Assembly (NCBI RefSeq): GCF_000265205.3
Contig: NC_018000.1
Span: 4,526,001 to 4,590,000, forward strand
Reading direction: 5' to 3'
Source: Sinorhizobium fredii USDA 257
GTDB lineage: Bacteria; Pseudomonadota; Alphaproteobacteria; Rhizobiales; Rhizobiaceae
DNA length: 64,000 bases
The notes under the pieces were generated by a model, which worked only from the letters and a program-made list of their open reading frames with translations, was not told where the DNA came from and ran no database searches. Both the position numbers and the translations under genes were made by a program. Below are positions 26,871-37,156 of this stretch, piece by piece (the first letter of the stretch is position 1; each line of letters starts with the position of its first letter).

Positions 26871-27545
26871 ATGGCGTTGACGCTTTACATCCATCCGCTC
26901 GCCTCCTTCTGCCACAAGGTGCTGATCGCGCTCTACGAAGCCGGCATCCCCTTCGAGGCGGAGATTGTCGATCTCATGGACCCCAAGGAACATGCCCGCT
27001 ACCTGGAGGTCTGGCCCGCCGGCAAGATCCCGGTGCTCTACGACAGCGACCACGACAGGACGGTGCCGGAGACCTCGATCATCATCGAATATCTCGATCA
27101 GAACTATCCCGGCAGTGTGCCGCTGATCCCGCGCGATGACGCTTTGGCGCTCGAAGCGCGGCTCTGGGATCGGTTCTTCGATCTTTACGTGCAAGTGCCT
27201 ATGCAGAAGATCGTCACTGATACCTTGCGGCCGACCGGCGAGAACGACCGACGCGGCGTCGCCGACGCCCAGGCGGCGCTGGCCGTCGCTTACGACATGG
27301 CCGAGCAACACTTCAAACACAAACGCTTTGCGATCGGTGAGAGCTTCTCGATCGCCGATTGCGCCGCGGCGCCTGCGCTGTTCTATGCCAGCATCGTGCA
27401 GCCCTTCAACGGCACTCATCGCAACCTTTCGGCCTATTTCGAGCGCCTGCTCGAGCGTCCGTCCTTCCAGCGCACGCTCGCTGAGGCGAGGCCCTATTTC
27501 GATATGTTCCCCTACAAGGAAGCGATTCCGGCGCGCTTTCTTTGA
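26871..27545 (+). CDS. Glutathione S-transferase family protein
   Basis: This 224-residue GST has an N-terminal thioredoxin fold with a possible catalytic Ser or Cys in HPLASFCHKVLIALYEAG. The glutathione-binding segment GKIPVLYDSDHDRTVPETSIIIEYLDQNYPG follows, and then the C-terminal helical domain with FAIGESFSIADCAAAPALFY. SFCHKV places Cys close to the position of the catalytic residue of beta/zeta-like GSTs. The ATG at 26871 follows AGGAAC. It lies 80 bases before an aldo/keto reductase gene on the same strand, so the two could form a detoxification operon. Confidence 0.88.
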   Translation: MALTLYIHPLASFCHKVLIALYEAGIPFEAEIVDLMDPKEHARYLEVWPAGKIPVLYDSDHDRTVPETSIIIEYLDQNYPGSVPLIPRDDALALEARLWDRFFDLYVQVPMQKIVTDTLRPTGENDRRGVADAQAALAVAYDMAEQHFKHKRFAIGESFSIADCAAAPALFYASIVQPFNGTHRNLSAYFERLLERPSFQRTLAEARPYFDMFPYKEAIPARFL

Positions 27546-27625
27546 CCCTCTGGCTGGGGCGCCGCTTGCTTTCGCGCCCTCTCCGGCTACCTTCTCCGGC
27601 AACGCCCACGCAAGGGAGCGACACA

Positions 27626-28675
27626 ATGGAATATCGTCAGCTCGGCCGCTCCGGCCTCAAAATCTCGACCATCACAATGGGAACGATGACGATCGGCGGC
27701 GGCGGCAATTTTGCCAAGGTCGGCAATGTCGGTGTCGAGGAGGCGCGCCGCTATGTCGACCTCTGCCTCGATGCCGGCGTCAACCTGATCGACACGGCCG
27801 ATATCTATTCGACCGGCACCTGCGAGGAGATCCTCGGCGAGGTTCTCGGCGGCAAGCGCAAGAACGGCGTGCTTGTCGCCACCAAGGCGCGCTTCTCGAT
27901 GGGTCCGGGCCCGAATGACGGCGGCCTGTCGCGCCAGCACCTGATCAGCGCCTGCGAGGCGAGCCTCAACCGGCTGAAGACCGATGTGATCGACCTCTAC
28001 CAGGTGCATGAATGGGACGGCCAGACGCCGCTCGAGGAGACGATGGAGGCGCTCGACGCGCTCGTGCGCCAGGGCAAGGTGCGCTATATCGGCTGCTCCA
28101 ACTATTCCGGCTGGCACATCATGAAGGCGCTCGGCATCAGCGCGCTCGAGCATCGCCAGCGCTTCGTCAGCCAGCAGATCCACTATACGTTGGAGGCCCG
28201 CGAGGCCGAATACGAGCTGGTTCCGATCGCGATCGACCAGGGCCTCGGCATCCTCGTCTGGAGCCCGCTGGCCGGCGGCCTCCTCTCCGGCAAGCACCGC
28301 CGCGGTCAGGCGCCCGAGGGCACCCGCCAGTTCGCCGGCTGGAACGAGCCGCCGATCCGCGACGAGGAACGGCTGTGGAAGATCGTCGACATGCTGGTGG
28401 CGATCGCCGCCGAGCGCAGCGTCTCGCCCGCACAGGTGGCGCTCGCCTGGCTGATCGGCCGCAAGGCGGTCACCTCCGTCATCATCGGCGGCCGCACCGA
28501 GGCGCAGTTCCGCGACAACCTCGCCGCCGCCAGCCTCAAGCTTACCGACGAGGAACGCGAACTGCTCGACGCCGTCAGTCTGCCGCCGGTCATCTATCCC
28601 TATTGGCACCAGCTCTGGACCGCCAAGGATCGGCTCGGCGCCGCCGATCTGTCACTGCTCGGGCCGCATGTCTGA
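27626..28675 (+). CDS. Aldo/keto reductase
   Basis: The 349-residue NADPH-dependent oxidoreductase has the AKR tetrad visible: Asp and Tyr in NLIDTADIYSTGTCEEILG, Lys in VLVATKARF and His in IDLYQVHEWDG. The C-terminal cofactor region reads SVIIGGRTEAQFRDNLAA. Length and motifs match the yeast/bacterial AKR groups that reduce aldehydes and ketones. I chose the ATG at 27626 because AAGGGAG lies about 10 bases upstream and the motif LGRSGLKIS follows at once. Its 5' neighbour is a GST gene. Confidence 0.92.
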   Translation: MEYRQLGRSGLKISTITMGTMTIGGGGNFAKVGNVGVEEARRYVDLCLDAGVNLIDTADIYSTGTCEEILGEVLGGKRKNGVLVATKARFSMGPGPNDGGLSRQHLISACEASLNRLKTDVIDLYQVHEWDGQTPLEETMEALDALVRQGKVRYIGCSNYSGWHIMKALGISALEHRQRFVSQQIHYTLEAREAEYELVPIAIDQGLGILVWSPLAGGLLSGKHRRGQAPEGTRQFAGWNEPPIRDEERLWKIVDMLVAIAAERSVSPAQVALAWLIGRKAVTSVIIGGRTEAQFRDNLAAASLKLTDEERELLDAVSLPPVIYPYWHQLWTAKDRLGAADLSLLGPHV

Positions 28676-28734
28676 ACGGGGGTATTTACGGGCCCCTCAT
28701 GCAACCGCAGTAAGCGCCGGATCAAAACCGGTTG

Positions 28735-30720
28735 CTACCGCACCGCGCCGACGCGGCCGTCCCCGAAGATCGCGCGTTCCAGCCGTGGCGCAAGCGATTC
28801 CGCATAGGCCGTGGCGATATGGTGGCGGTCGCGGAAGGTGAGCTTTCCGTCGATCACCGCAGGGCACGTTGACCTGTTGCAGAAGAGATCGACCACATCG
28901 ACATATGACGCATGCATCTCCAACGCCGCCTTTCTTTCCGCGGCGGGGATGGTTTCCTCCACCGCCTCGCTGCGCGGCGTGTCGCAATCGCTTGGACTGC
29001 GTTTCTGCCAAAGCGCGCGCGCCACGCATTTGTCGAGATAGGATTTGTGCACCGGCACGTCGCGCAGCAGGACGACGTCGCTGCCGGCGCGTTCCAGTGT
29101 CTCGACCGAGCGCTTGATGCCCTTCGCCCAGTCGCGCACATCCATCTGGTGACTGGATATCGAATTGATCTCGTTCCTCACATAGCTCGACGAGTATTGC
29201 GAAAGGATCACCACATCGGGCTTCAGCGCTGCGATCTCGCCGAACGTCCGGCGTTTCCACGCGTCGCACTCGTCGTAGTTCCGCATCAGCACGCCGTTCC
29301 AGGTCGGCACATCCGCCGCCGGACAGGACGACTTCAGGAAGGTCACGAGCCGCCAGCCATTGTTTTCGGCGATCTTCTTGAGCGGCGTCGACCAATGGTC
29401 AGCGTGGGAATCGCCGAGGAGCACAATCGTTTTCTTCGGGTTGGCAGCGCCGAATTTGCAGGCCTTGGGCCGGACCGCCTCCCTTTCGAGCACGCAGGCC
29501 GAATCGAATTCCCGCGCCGCCGATTTACGTTCGGCGCTTTGTTGGATCAGCCGCTGCTCGCCATCGAGGCTATAGCCCGCCAGGGCCGCACTGCCATAGG
29601 CGAGCGTCGTGCCGGCTCCGGTGAGCAGCACAGCCAGTCCTAGCGATCGGCCCGTCTTGGCCGCCAGCCAGCCGTTTTGGCGGATCGGATTTTCGATGAA
29701 ATGGTAGCTGAAGAGCGACAGCAGGACGGTGACCGCCAGGCATAGGAACCGATCGACCACCGTCAGCTCGGGCTCGACGATGCCCGCATAAACGATAACC
29801 GGCCAGTGCCACAGATAGAGGGAATAGGAAAGCTTCCCGATCTCCTGGAACGGCCGAAACGCCAGAGTGGACTTAGGCCCGGCGGCCCCCTGATGTGCGC
29901 CGCTCAACAGCACCATCACCGTTCCGAGAACGGGCACGAGCGCGATCGAGCCCGGAAAGGCGATCTCCTCCGTCACTGTCAGATAGGCGGCGGCAATGAG
30001 CAGAAGCCCGAGCCAGCCAAGGGCGGGCGAAAAGCGAAAGCGCCGCGCCCATTCCTGCGGCAGCGCCATCGACGCAAGGCCCCCGATGGCGAATTCCCAG
30101 GCTCGCAATGGCGAGAAATAGAAGGCCCAAGGCTGGGACACGGCCGTCATGTGCCAGCAGAGCGCAAACGAGATGGCGGCCACAAGGGCGAGGAGAAAGA
30201 AGAGCCCGCCCTTCCCTGGTCGAAGCCGCGCGAAGACGAGAAGCAGGGCCGGCCAGACGAGGTAGAATTGCTCCTCGACCGAGAGAGACCAGAAATGGAT
30301 AAAGGGATTGTTTGACGCATCCGCGGCGAAATAATCGACCGTCCACCGGATCAGCCAGAGATTGATCATGTAGGCCGAGGCGAACAATGATCCCTTCGAA
30401 TAGAACTGCTGCTCTGACGGCGCGAGGATGAAATAGCCGAAAAGCAGCGTGGCCAGGATGACGAAAAGCGAGGCAGGAAGCAGCCGGCGGGCGCGGCGCG
30501 CATAAAAGCGCCAGAGATCGACTGTGCCGGTTTCTGCAATTTCCTGTTGCAGATGCCTGGTGATCAGAAAGCCCGAAATGACGAAGAAGATATCGACGCC
30601 GACAAATCCGCCGGGCAGGCTGGTCATTCCGAAGTGGAAGGCGATGACCCCGGAGACCGCCAAGGCCCGTAGTCCTTCGATATCCGGACGAAACCGTCCC
30701 GAGGATGCTTGTGTACTCAT
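28735..30720 (-). CDS. Membrane acyltransferase, OafA/YrhL type with SGNH domain
   Basis: The 661-residue protein combines an acyltransferase-3 membrane domain (about residues 1-370) with a C-terminal extracytoplasmic SGNH hydrolase-like domain. The membrane part begins FRPDIEGLRALAVSGVIAFHFG and has GVDIFFVISGFLITRHL and the HFWSLSVEEQFYLVWP block. The SGNH part has the nucleophile motif LLGDSHADHW near residue 430 and the Asp/His motif RDRHHIATAYAE near 635. Such proteins O-acetylate lipopolysaccharide O-antigen, exopolysaccharide or Nod-factor-like glycans at the inner membrane. No polysaccharide genes lie next to it, so its target is unknown. Confidence 0.93.
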   Translation of the reverse strand: MSTQASSGRFRPDIEGLRALAVSGVIAFHFGMTSLPGGFVGVDIFFVISGFLITRHLQQEIAETGTVDLWRFYARRARRLLPASLFVILATLLFGYFILAPSEQQFYSKGSLFASAYMINLWLIRWTVDYFAADASNNPFIHFWSLSVEEQFYLVWPALLLVFARLRPGKGGLFFLLALVAAISFALCWHMTAVSQPWAFYFSPLRAWEFAIGGLASMALPQEWARRFRFSPALGWLGLLLIAAAYLTVTEEIAFPGSIALVPVLGTVMVLLSGAHQGAAGPKSTLAFRPFQEIGKLSYSLYLWHWPVIVYAGIVEPELTVVDRFLCLAVTVLLSLFSYHFIENPIRQNGWLAAKTGRSLGLAVLLTGAGTTLAYGSAALAGYSLDGEQRLIQQSAERKSAAREFDSACVLEREAVRPKACKFGAANPKKTIVLLGDSHADHWSTPLKKIAENNGWRLVTFLKSSCPAADVPTWNGVLMRNYDECDAWKRRTFGEIAALKPDVVILSQYSSSYVRNEINSISSHQMDVRDWAKGIKRSVETLERAGSDVVLLRDVPVHKSYLDKCVARALWQKRSPSDCDTPRSEAVEETIPAAERKAALEMHASYVDVVDLFCNRSTCPAVIDGKLTFRDRHHIATAYAESLAPRLERAIFGDGRVGAVR

Positions 30721-31074
30721 ACAAACGACGCCCTGTCCCTAGGTCGCCCGGTCGGCCGAGGACATCAGCAAATCGAGCGGCAAAGTTCTCTGACGCACCG
30801 CAACAATCCTGCTGCAGCGCGGCGTAATCGGGCGTGATCCTGGTTCAGAATATGGCCTCAATAAGGGGCCTGTCGTTTGATCCCTCGCGCGACCGGTGAT
30901 CTCGAACGCTCATACGGGCGTTGCGGCCACTCGCTTAGACGGCCTAAGAACCGTTGATCGATTGAGAGAATTTCATTTATAACAGAGACTTGCGCCGAAA
31001 ACCTCAACTGTAGTCGTTGCTGACCGATGGTGCCTTTTGTCACGGCACCGATCAATTGTGGAAAAAATGTCGAG
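30721..31074. other. Intergenic region without recognised gene
   Basis: This gap of 354 bases lies between two minus-strand genes. A short stem GGTGCC/GGCACC (about 31024-31046) lies near the stop of the aminotransferase gene but has no T-run. No credible open frame, repeat or RNA is seen. Confidence 0.35.
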
Positions 31075-32301
31075 CTAGGCGGCTTCCGCCATCTCGCCGC
31101 GAATCAGATCGCCGAGCCGGCGGATGCCTTCATCGATCATTCTGTCATTGGCGCAGGAGAAACTTAGACGCAGCGTGTTTTCACCGGAGCCGTCGGCGAA
31201 GAAGGCGCGGCCTGGAACGAAGGCGACCTTGGCAGTCTGGATCGATTTGGCCAGCAGTTCGGCACCGTCCGTGTCCTTCGGCAGCGTTACCCAGACGAAC
31301 ATGCCGCCCTCCGGTTTCGTCCATGTAACGCCGGCAGGCATGTATTTTTCGAGCGCCGCAAGCATGGCGCTGCGGCGATGCTTGTAGACCCTGTGGATCT
31401 TCGCCACCTGTTCGTCGAAGCCGCGCTCGGCGACGGTGCAGATCGCCATCTGGTTGATCGTCGAGGAATGAAGGTCGGCTGCCTGCTTCAGCAGCACCAG
31501 CTTGCGGATCACCGGCTCGGCTGCGCAGACCCAGCCGACGCGAAGCCCCGGCGCCAGCGTCTTGGAGAAGCTGCCGCAATAGATTGTCCGGGCACTGTTG
31601 ATGTCGCCCCTGCGGGCAATCTCCAGCGCCAGAATCGGCGGGATCGCCTCGCCGTCATAGCGCAGTGACTGGTAGGCGGCGTCCTCGATCACCGGTATGG
31701 CAAGTTCCTCGGCGAGATCCAGTACCCGCTCACGGCCGGCGCGGTCCACCGTCTCGCCGGTCGGATTGGCGAAATCGGCCGAGAGGTAGGCGAATTTGAC
31801 CCGGCCGCCTGCCTCAGCTGCCGCCTGGACATAGGCTTCCGGGGTGCGGTTGCCGCCAGGATTCAATTGGTCGTAGTTCGGCTCGTAGGCGTTAAAGGCC
31901 TGCAGCGCGCCGAGATAGGTCGGCCAGGTGACGAGTGCCGTGTCCTTGGGCGAAAGAAACAGCTTGCCCAGATAATCGAGCCCCTGCTGCGAACCGGAGG
32001 TGATAAAAATGTTGTCGACCGTTGCGGGAATGCCGAGCGCGGCCATCTGCCTGGCGAGCCATTCACGCAAGGGCCGGTATCCTTCGCTGACGGAATATTG
32101 CAGAGCGGCGCTGACGGCCGGTCCGCCGAAGATCTCCGCATAGGCTTGGCCGAACTCCGCATCGGGAAAAAGCTCGGGATCGGGAATGCCGCCGGCAAAG
32201 GAGATGATGTCCGGACGGTCGAGCAGCTTCAAGAGTTCGCGGATTTCCGAAGCCTTCATCCGGCTCGAGCGCGTGGCAAAAATGCTTTCCCAATTGAGCA
32301 T
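31075..32301 (-). CDS. PLP-dependent class I/II aminotransferase
   Basis: This 408-residue fold-type I aminotransferase has ISFAGGIPDPELFP at the start, the ITSGSQQGLDYLGKLF segment, ANPTGETVDRAGRERVLDLAEEL, the pyridoxal Asp region VIEDAAYQSLRYDG and the catalytic Lys in CGSFSKTLAPGLRVGW. The C-terminal LRLSFSCANDRMIDEGIRRLG carries the substrate-carboxylate Arg. It resembles 2-aminoadipate/valine-pyruvate type aminotransferases without a MocR HTH domain. I chose the ATG at 32301 because GGGAGG lies seven bases upstream. Amino donor specificity is uncertain. There is no operon partner. Confidence 0.92.
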   Translation of the reverse strand: MLNWESIFATRSSRMKASEIRELLKLLDRPDIISFAGGIPDPELFPDAEFGQAYAEIFGGPAVSAALQYSVSEGYRPLREWLARQMAALGIPATVDNIFITSGSQQGLDYLGKLFLSPKDTALVTWPTYLGALQAFNAYEPNYDQLNPGGNRTPEAYVQAAAEAGGRVKFAYLSADFANPTGETVDRAGRERVLDLAEELAIPVIEDAAYQSLRYDGEAIPPILALEIARRGDINSARTIYCGSFSKTLAPGLRVGWVCAAEPVIRKLVLLKQAADLHSSTINQMAICTVAERGFDEQVAKIHRVYKHRRSAMLAALEKYMPAGVTWTKPEGGMFVWVTLPKDTDGAELLAKSIQTAKVAFVPGRAFFADGSGENTLRLSFSCANDRMIDEGIRRLGDLIRGEMAEAA

Positions 32302-32548
32302 GCGGTCCTCCCGTTTGCGAAGGCCGGAGATGATCACAGCGCACGATTTATGTCAACATTCCTGACCTATCTTGCAATTGGCCGACTTGCAGCGCGTGAA
32401 GCGCGCGCCTCAAGCAGAGATCCGCGTTGCATGACAATTGCGATATGAAGCTAGCAGGTGCCGCGATCGAACTTCAGTATTCGCGCCGGGCATTCTCGCC
32501 TCGGGCGCGCCGCTGCCTCGATCGCTCAGGGCATTGTGCAACGCTTGA

Positions 32549-33466
32549 CTAGCTGCCTCGCCCGCGCGTGACCCACCGAAGGGCTGCGGCGATACCCAGG
32601 CCGAGCAGCGGCCAGACAGCCCAGAATCGTCCCTCCCAGGAGAGAAGGTTGATCGTGACAACCGCGATCCCAGCCAAGGCGAGCATGGCAAAACCGCGAT
32701 CGACCCGCGCGGTCCCGATCCAGAACAATGCTGCGGCCATGCCCATCGCGAAAACGGGCCAGACTGCCCAGAACTCGCCCTCCCAGGACAACAGGTTTAT
32801 GGCGACGAGGCCGGCCGCGCTCACGCCGAACACGGCATAGATCCGGTTAAATCGGCGCACGGGCTCGGTGGCCGGCGCCGGCTGCACGGGCTGCGCCTGC
32901 CGGCCGAAGCCCGGGTTGGCCATCGGCGCGGCTCGTCCCTCCTCGGCCCCGATCCGAACCGCATAACTCGGAACGCCGCCCTCGATGTTTTTGACCTCGA
33001 GCTGGCCAAGAAAGTCGAAGCCAACCGCTACCTTGTTGCGCACCTGGTCATAGACGGTGTTGGATATGATGACGCCGCCGGCCGGCGCAGAGGCTTGCAG
33101 ACGCGCGGCGATGTTGACGCCGTCACCGTAAATGTCGTCGCCTTCCGCGATCACGTCGCCGAGGTTGATTCCGATGCGGAAAAACATCCGCGCCGCGCTC
33201 GGTCGCCCGGCGTTCAGTCCGGCCAATTCATTCTGGACGTCGACTCCCGCCCTCACCGCTTCCACCACGCTCGGGAACTCGGCGATCAGCCCGTCGCCCC
33301 AAGTGTTGACGATCCGCCCATCATGCGACTCGATGAGGCGCGCCATGGCGTCGCGGTAGTGCTTGAGGGTGGCAAGCGTTCCCTCTTCGTCAGCCCCCAT
33401 CAGGCGCGAATAGTCCTGAACGTCGGCGCAGAAGATGGTTGTCAACTTGCGACGCGCTTCCGACAT
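32549..33466 (-). CDS. Class III adenylate cyclase with 2TM C-terminal repeats
   Basis: The 305-residue protein has a cyclase domain in its first 175 residues with metal Asp15 (ADVQDYSRLM) and Asp58 (WGDGLIAEF), and the RIGINLGDVIAEGDDIYGDGVNIAARL block. After a proline-rich linker there are two near-identical hydrophobic units (INLLSWEGEFWAVWP and INLLSWEGRFWAVWP), each followed by a second hydrophobic helix. These look like duplicated 2TM domains anchoring the C-terminus. It should be a membrane-associated cAMP-forming enzyme. I chose the ATG at 33466; the longer reading is not homologous. Confidence 0.88.
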   Translation of the reverse strand: MSEARRKLTTIFCADVQDYSRLMGADEEGTLATLKHYRDAMARLIESHDGRIVNTWGDGLIAEFPSVVEAVRAGVDVQNELAGLNAGRPSAARMFFRIGINLGDVIAEGDDIYGDGVNIAARLQASAPAGGVIISNTVYDQVRNKVAVGFDFLGQLEVKNIEGGVPSYAVRIGAEEGRAAPMANPGFGRQAQPVQPAPATEPVRRFNRIYAVFGVSAAGLVAINLLSWEGEFWAVWPVFAMGMAAALFWIGTARVDRGFAMLALAGIAVVTINLLSWEGRFWAVWPLLGLGIAAALRWVTRGRGS

Positions 33467-33711
33467 GGCCCTTGATCCTCGCTCGATCTCCGCCGCGCGG
33501 GAATACAACCCAGAGACGCCGATCCGTTGCACGATTCGCCACTCGAATCCATCCCGGCTCCAGCATACAGAGTGCAAGCTGCTACGGCGACCCGCAATGA
33601 TGCGAGATGGTCAAACGAGCCACAACCTAGGCACGATTCTCCAGCAGCCACTGGCTGCCTGGTATGCGGCATGGCGTCCTGATAGTTGGGGGGAGCGATG
33701 GGAGAGTGTAG

Positions 33712-34314
33712 ATGACGACGATCGATGACGGCAACGCGCGCTTCTACCGCGACAACGCCGCCGCCTATGCGGGCCGTGCCCGCCGAACGCCTGCGGCACG
33801 GCTCGAGAAGTTCCTCGCAAGGCTCAAGCCCGGCGCCTTCGTGCTGGAGCTTGGTTGCGGCGGCGGTCAGGACAGCGCCTACATGCTCGCCCGTGGTTTC
33901 GACGTGACGCCGACGGACGGATCGCCGGAACTGGCGATGGAGGCCGAACGTCTGCTCGGCCGACCGGTGGAGGTGGTTCGCTTCGAAGAGCTTTGCTGGC
34001 GCGAGCGCTTCGACGGCATCTGGGCAGAGGCCTGCCTGCTGCATGTGCCGCGCACCGAACTTCCCGGTGTGCTCGCCCGTATCCTCGTGGCGCTGAAGGC
34101 TGGTGGCGTGCTGCATGCAAGCTTCAAAGCCGGCGAGATGGAGGGCCGCGACGGGTTCGGCCGCTACTACAATTATCCCTCGCGCGACTGGCTGTTGCGG
34201 CGGTTCGAGGAGACGGGCTGGACGGCGATCGATATCGAGGAGACGGATGGCGGCGGCTATGACGGCAAGCCGACGCGCTGGCTGCATGTGGCGGCCAGCA
34301 AGCCCGATAATTGA
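33712..34314 (+). CDS. SAM-dependent methyltransferase (TehB-like)
   Basis: This 200-residue class I methyltransferase has motif I FVLELGCGGGQDSAYMLARG, acidic motif II VTPTDGSPELAMEAE, and later LLHVPRTELPGVLARILVALKAGGVLHASFK. This is close to the small TehB/methyltransf_11 proteins. The C-terminal FGRYYNYPSRDWLLRRFEETGW is conserved in the subgroup. The ATG at 33712 is preceded by GGGAG at some distance. It may be involved in metalloid or small-molecule methylation, but the substrate is unknown. Confidence 0.88.
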   Translation: MTTIDDGNARFYRDNAAAYAGRARRTPAARLEKFLARLKPGAFVLELGCGGGQDSAYMLARGFDVTPTDGSPELAMEAERLLGRPVEVVRFEELCWRERFDGIWAEACLLHVPRTELPGVLARILVALKAGGVLHASFKAGEMEGRDGFGRYYNYPSRDWLLRRFEETGWTAIDIEETDGGGYDGKPTRWLHVAASKPDN

Positions 34315-34568
34315 CTTCACAAGGTGAGCGCAAGCGGGAAGTCGAAGAGCGCGCTCGAAAAATCATTGAAGACCTGGAGGTCGCGCCGATGCGCTCGCCG
34401 AGACGGCGCTCCGCTTCGTCCTCAGCCACCCGGCGGTCTCAACGATCCTTCCGGGCATGCGCTCCGTCCGCAATGTCGAACACAACTGCGCGATCGGCGA
34501 TGGGCGTGGCCTTGCCGGCGGGCAGCGCGAGAAGCCACAAATGGCCGCGCAATTTCTATCGGGATTGA
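34315..34568 (+). pseudogene. Remnant of aldo/keto reductase C-terminus
   Basis: A translated fragment reads [20 protein letters not shown], then [20 protein letters not shown]. This is the typical C-terminal cofactor-binding segment of a large AKR (compare the [12 protein letters not shown] motif of the family). The upstream piece [16 protein letters not shown] is the helix that normally precedes it. The end (WPRNFYRD) is in another frame, and no N-terminal three quarters exist. It is a decayed gene, not functional. Confidence 0.75.
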
Positions 34569-34649
34569 TTGCCTCGCTGAAGGAACCGAGGTGCCCGTCG
34601 GCGGTTGGATCCCGTGCATCGCACGAAGCGATGGAACTGGAGATTTCAT

Positions 34650-34904
34650 ATGTTGAAGCAAATGTTGGTTGCAGCCGCGATATCGGCAGTTTGCGTGTCC
34701 CCCGTCTTCGCACAGGCGGATCTCGTTTGTGACCAGGCGGGCATGACGAAACTCGAAACAGATGTCGGCCAGATCACCGACTCGGGACGGAAGGAGATGG
34801 CACAGAAAGAGCTGGCCATGGCCAAGGAAGCCATGACGGCGAATGACCAGGAAAAGTGCAAGACTCACATGGCAAATGCCATGAAGGGCAAAGACCCGAT
34901 GTGA
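34650..34904 (+). CDS. Small secreted alpha-helical protein
   Basis: The 84-residue product has a clear signal peptide ([21 protein letters not shown]) and a mature part of about 63 residues, mostly helical and charged. It contains two Cys (DLVCDQ and EKCKTHM) that could form a disulphide in the periplasm. I chose the ATG at 34650 because GGAG lies eight bases upstream. Short periplasmic proteins of this type are common and uncharacterised in Rhizobiaceae. A bidirectional hairpin follows it before ilvC. Confidence 0.75.
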   Translation: MLKQMLVAAAISAVCVSPVFAQADLVCDQAGMTKLETDVGQITDSGRKEMAQKELAMAKEAMTANDQEKCKTHMANAMKGKDPM

Positions 34905-34930
34905 TGCGGTCCTCCGCCGCCAGACATGAG

Positions 34931-34956
34931 AAAGCCGGAGCTTTCGCCCCGGCTTT
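34931..34956. terminator. Bidirectional terminator-like hairpin
   Basis: AAAGCCGG (34931-34938) pairs with CCGGCTTT (34949-34956), with further inner pairs and a short loop. It lies between the convergent small-protein gene (stop 34904) and ilvC (stop 34980), and A- and T-containing flanks on both sides suit termination in either direction. Confidence 0.75.
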
Positions 34957-34979
34957 CCTCTAGCCTTGGGAGGTAAGGC

Positions 34980-36059
<1,080 letters not shown>

Positions 36060-36707
36060 TTACCCTTTTCTGCCGTAGAGCGCGAGAAAGGCGTCAACCG
36101 CCCGCTCCGCCCTTCCGCCAAAATTCTTTTTCAGCCCGCTCGGATTCTCGCCGAGCAGCATGCGCAAATGCCAGTCGGAGACGACGAGCCCGTAGAGCGC
36201 GCCATAGGCCTCCTCCGCATCGCCGAAGGTGAGAAGCCCCGCCTTGCGCCCCGCCTCGAGCAGTGCCCCTGCCCTGCGGCCGATCTGCCGGCGCCCGCGC
36301 TCCTCGAGCAGTCGACCGAGCTTGGAGCCTTCGCGGCTTGCCTGGCCGATCGCCAGCCGGTTGAGCGCCAGCGACACGTCGCCTGCAAGCACGTCCAGCA
36401 GATCCTTGGCGAAGGCGACAAGATGCGCCCGGAGGCTCGCCGCGTCCAGCGCATCGGCCGAAACGTCGAGCGTCCTCACCTTGCTCGCCTGGAAGGCGAT
36501 CATCGCCGAAAGCAGCCCATCGCGATCGCCGAACCACTTGTAAAGGCTTTCCTTGGAGCAATTGGCGGCGCGCGCCACCCCCGCGGTCGTCAGGGCCCTC
36601 TCGCCGCCGTCGACAAGGAGCCGCAGCGCCTGTTCGAGCACGGCTCCCTGACGAACCGTCAGTCCGTCCCCGGCACCCGTCTCCCTGCGCTCCAAGACAC
36701 CCTGCAC
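36060..36707 (-). CDS. TetR family regulator next to macAB
   Basis: This 215-residue TetR-type repressor has the HTH at residues 25-65 (LEQALRLLVDGGERALTTAGVARAA, recognition helix NCSKESLYKWFGDRDGLLSAMI). The start is a GTG at 36707 just 20 bases after a perfect TACCGTACGGTA palindrome, a likely autoregulatory operator. The C-terminal half (ALYGLVVSDWHLRMLLGE) resembles TetR_C_7/AefR-like ligand domains. The RND-adaptor/ABC genes macA and macB start 450 bases away on the other strand and are plausible targets. Confidence 0.85.
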   Translation of the reverse strand: MQGVLERRETGAGDGLTVRQGAVLEQALRLLVDGGERALTTAGVARAANCSKESLYKWFGDRDGLLSAMIAFQASKVRTLDVSADALDAASLRAHLVAFAKDLLDVLAGDVSLALNRLAIGQASREGSKLGRLLEERGRRQIGRRAGALLEAGRKAGLLTFGDAEEAYGALYGLVVSDWHLRMLLGENPSGLKKNFGGRAERAVDAFLALYGRKG

Positions 36708-36726
36708 TTCGCAATCGCTCCATCAG

Positions 36727-36738
36727 TACCGTACGGTA
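36727..36738. promoter_or_regulatory. Perfect palindromic operator TACCGTACGGTA
   Basis: This 12-bp perfect palindrome extends on one side into ACCGTACGGTACGGT, giving a second overlapping half-site. It lies 20 bases before the TetR start. The form resembles AcrR/TetR operators. Binding by the adjacent regulator is inferred. Confidence 0.65.
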
Positions 36739-37156
36739 CGGTTCGCATTCTTCTAGTGGCACCGCCGCTGTGCGTCAAGCCAGTTTCGAGCCGGTAGGAG
36801 AATTTCCAGGGAAAGGCCAGTGTTGTCATTGGCTCGAAAGTAGTCGAGCCCTCTTGAGCCGGACCCAAGGTCATACCTCGCCGAACTCGTTCGCAGCTAC
36901 ACCACCTCCGTCAAGGGCGGAGCTGGCGCCCTCGGAACATTCCGGCCATCGACTTGAGAGGCGGCGCACGCGACGGCTTCGTTTCTACCCATGTGGCATT
37001 CGGCAATGGCGCTCCGAATCGACTTCGGCGCGGCATCGGCTTGGCCAATGGCTGCGGCGATGATTACGAAAATATAATGCTCCCAACGCTGTTCCCTCGT
37101 CCCGTTCGCCCTTATTTTGGAAGGAGAATAACCGACGGCGGAAAGCCACTGCGCCG
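36739..37156. other. Intergenic region between tetR and macA
   Basis: About 420 bases contain no credible gene. It probably carries the macA promoter (the last 80 bases are AT-richer), but no further operator with perfect symmetry was found. Confidence 0.35.

Noticed and set aside
31024..31046. Terminator after the aminotransferase gene
   Set aside because: The six-base stem GGTGCC/GGCACC is short and not followed by a T-run on the gene strand.
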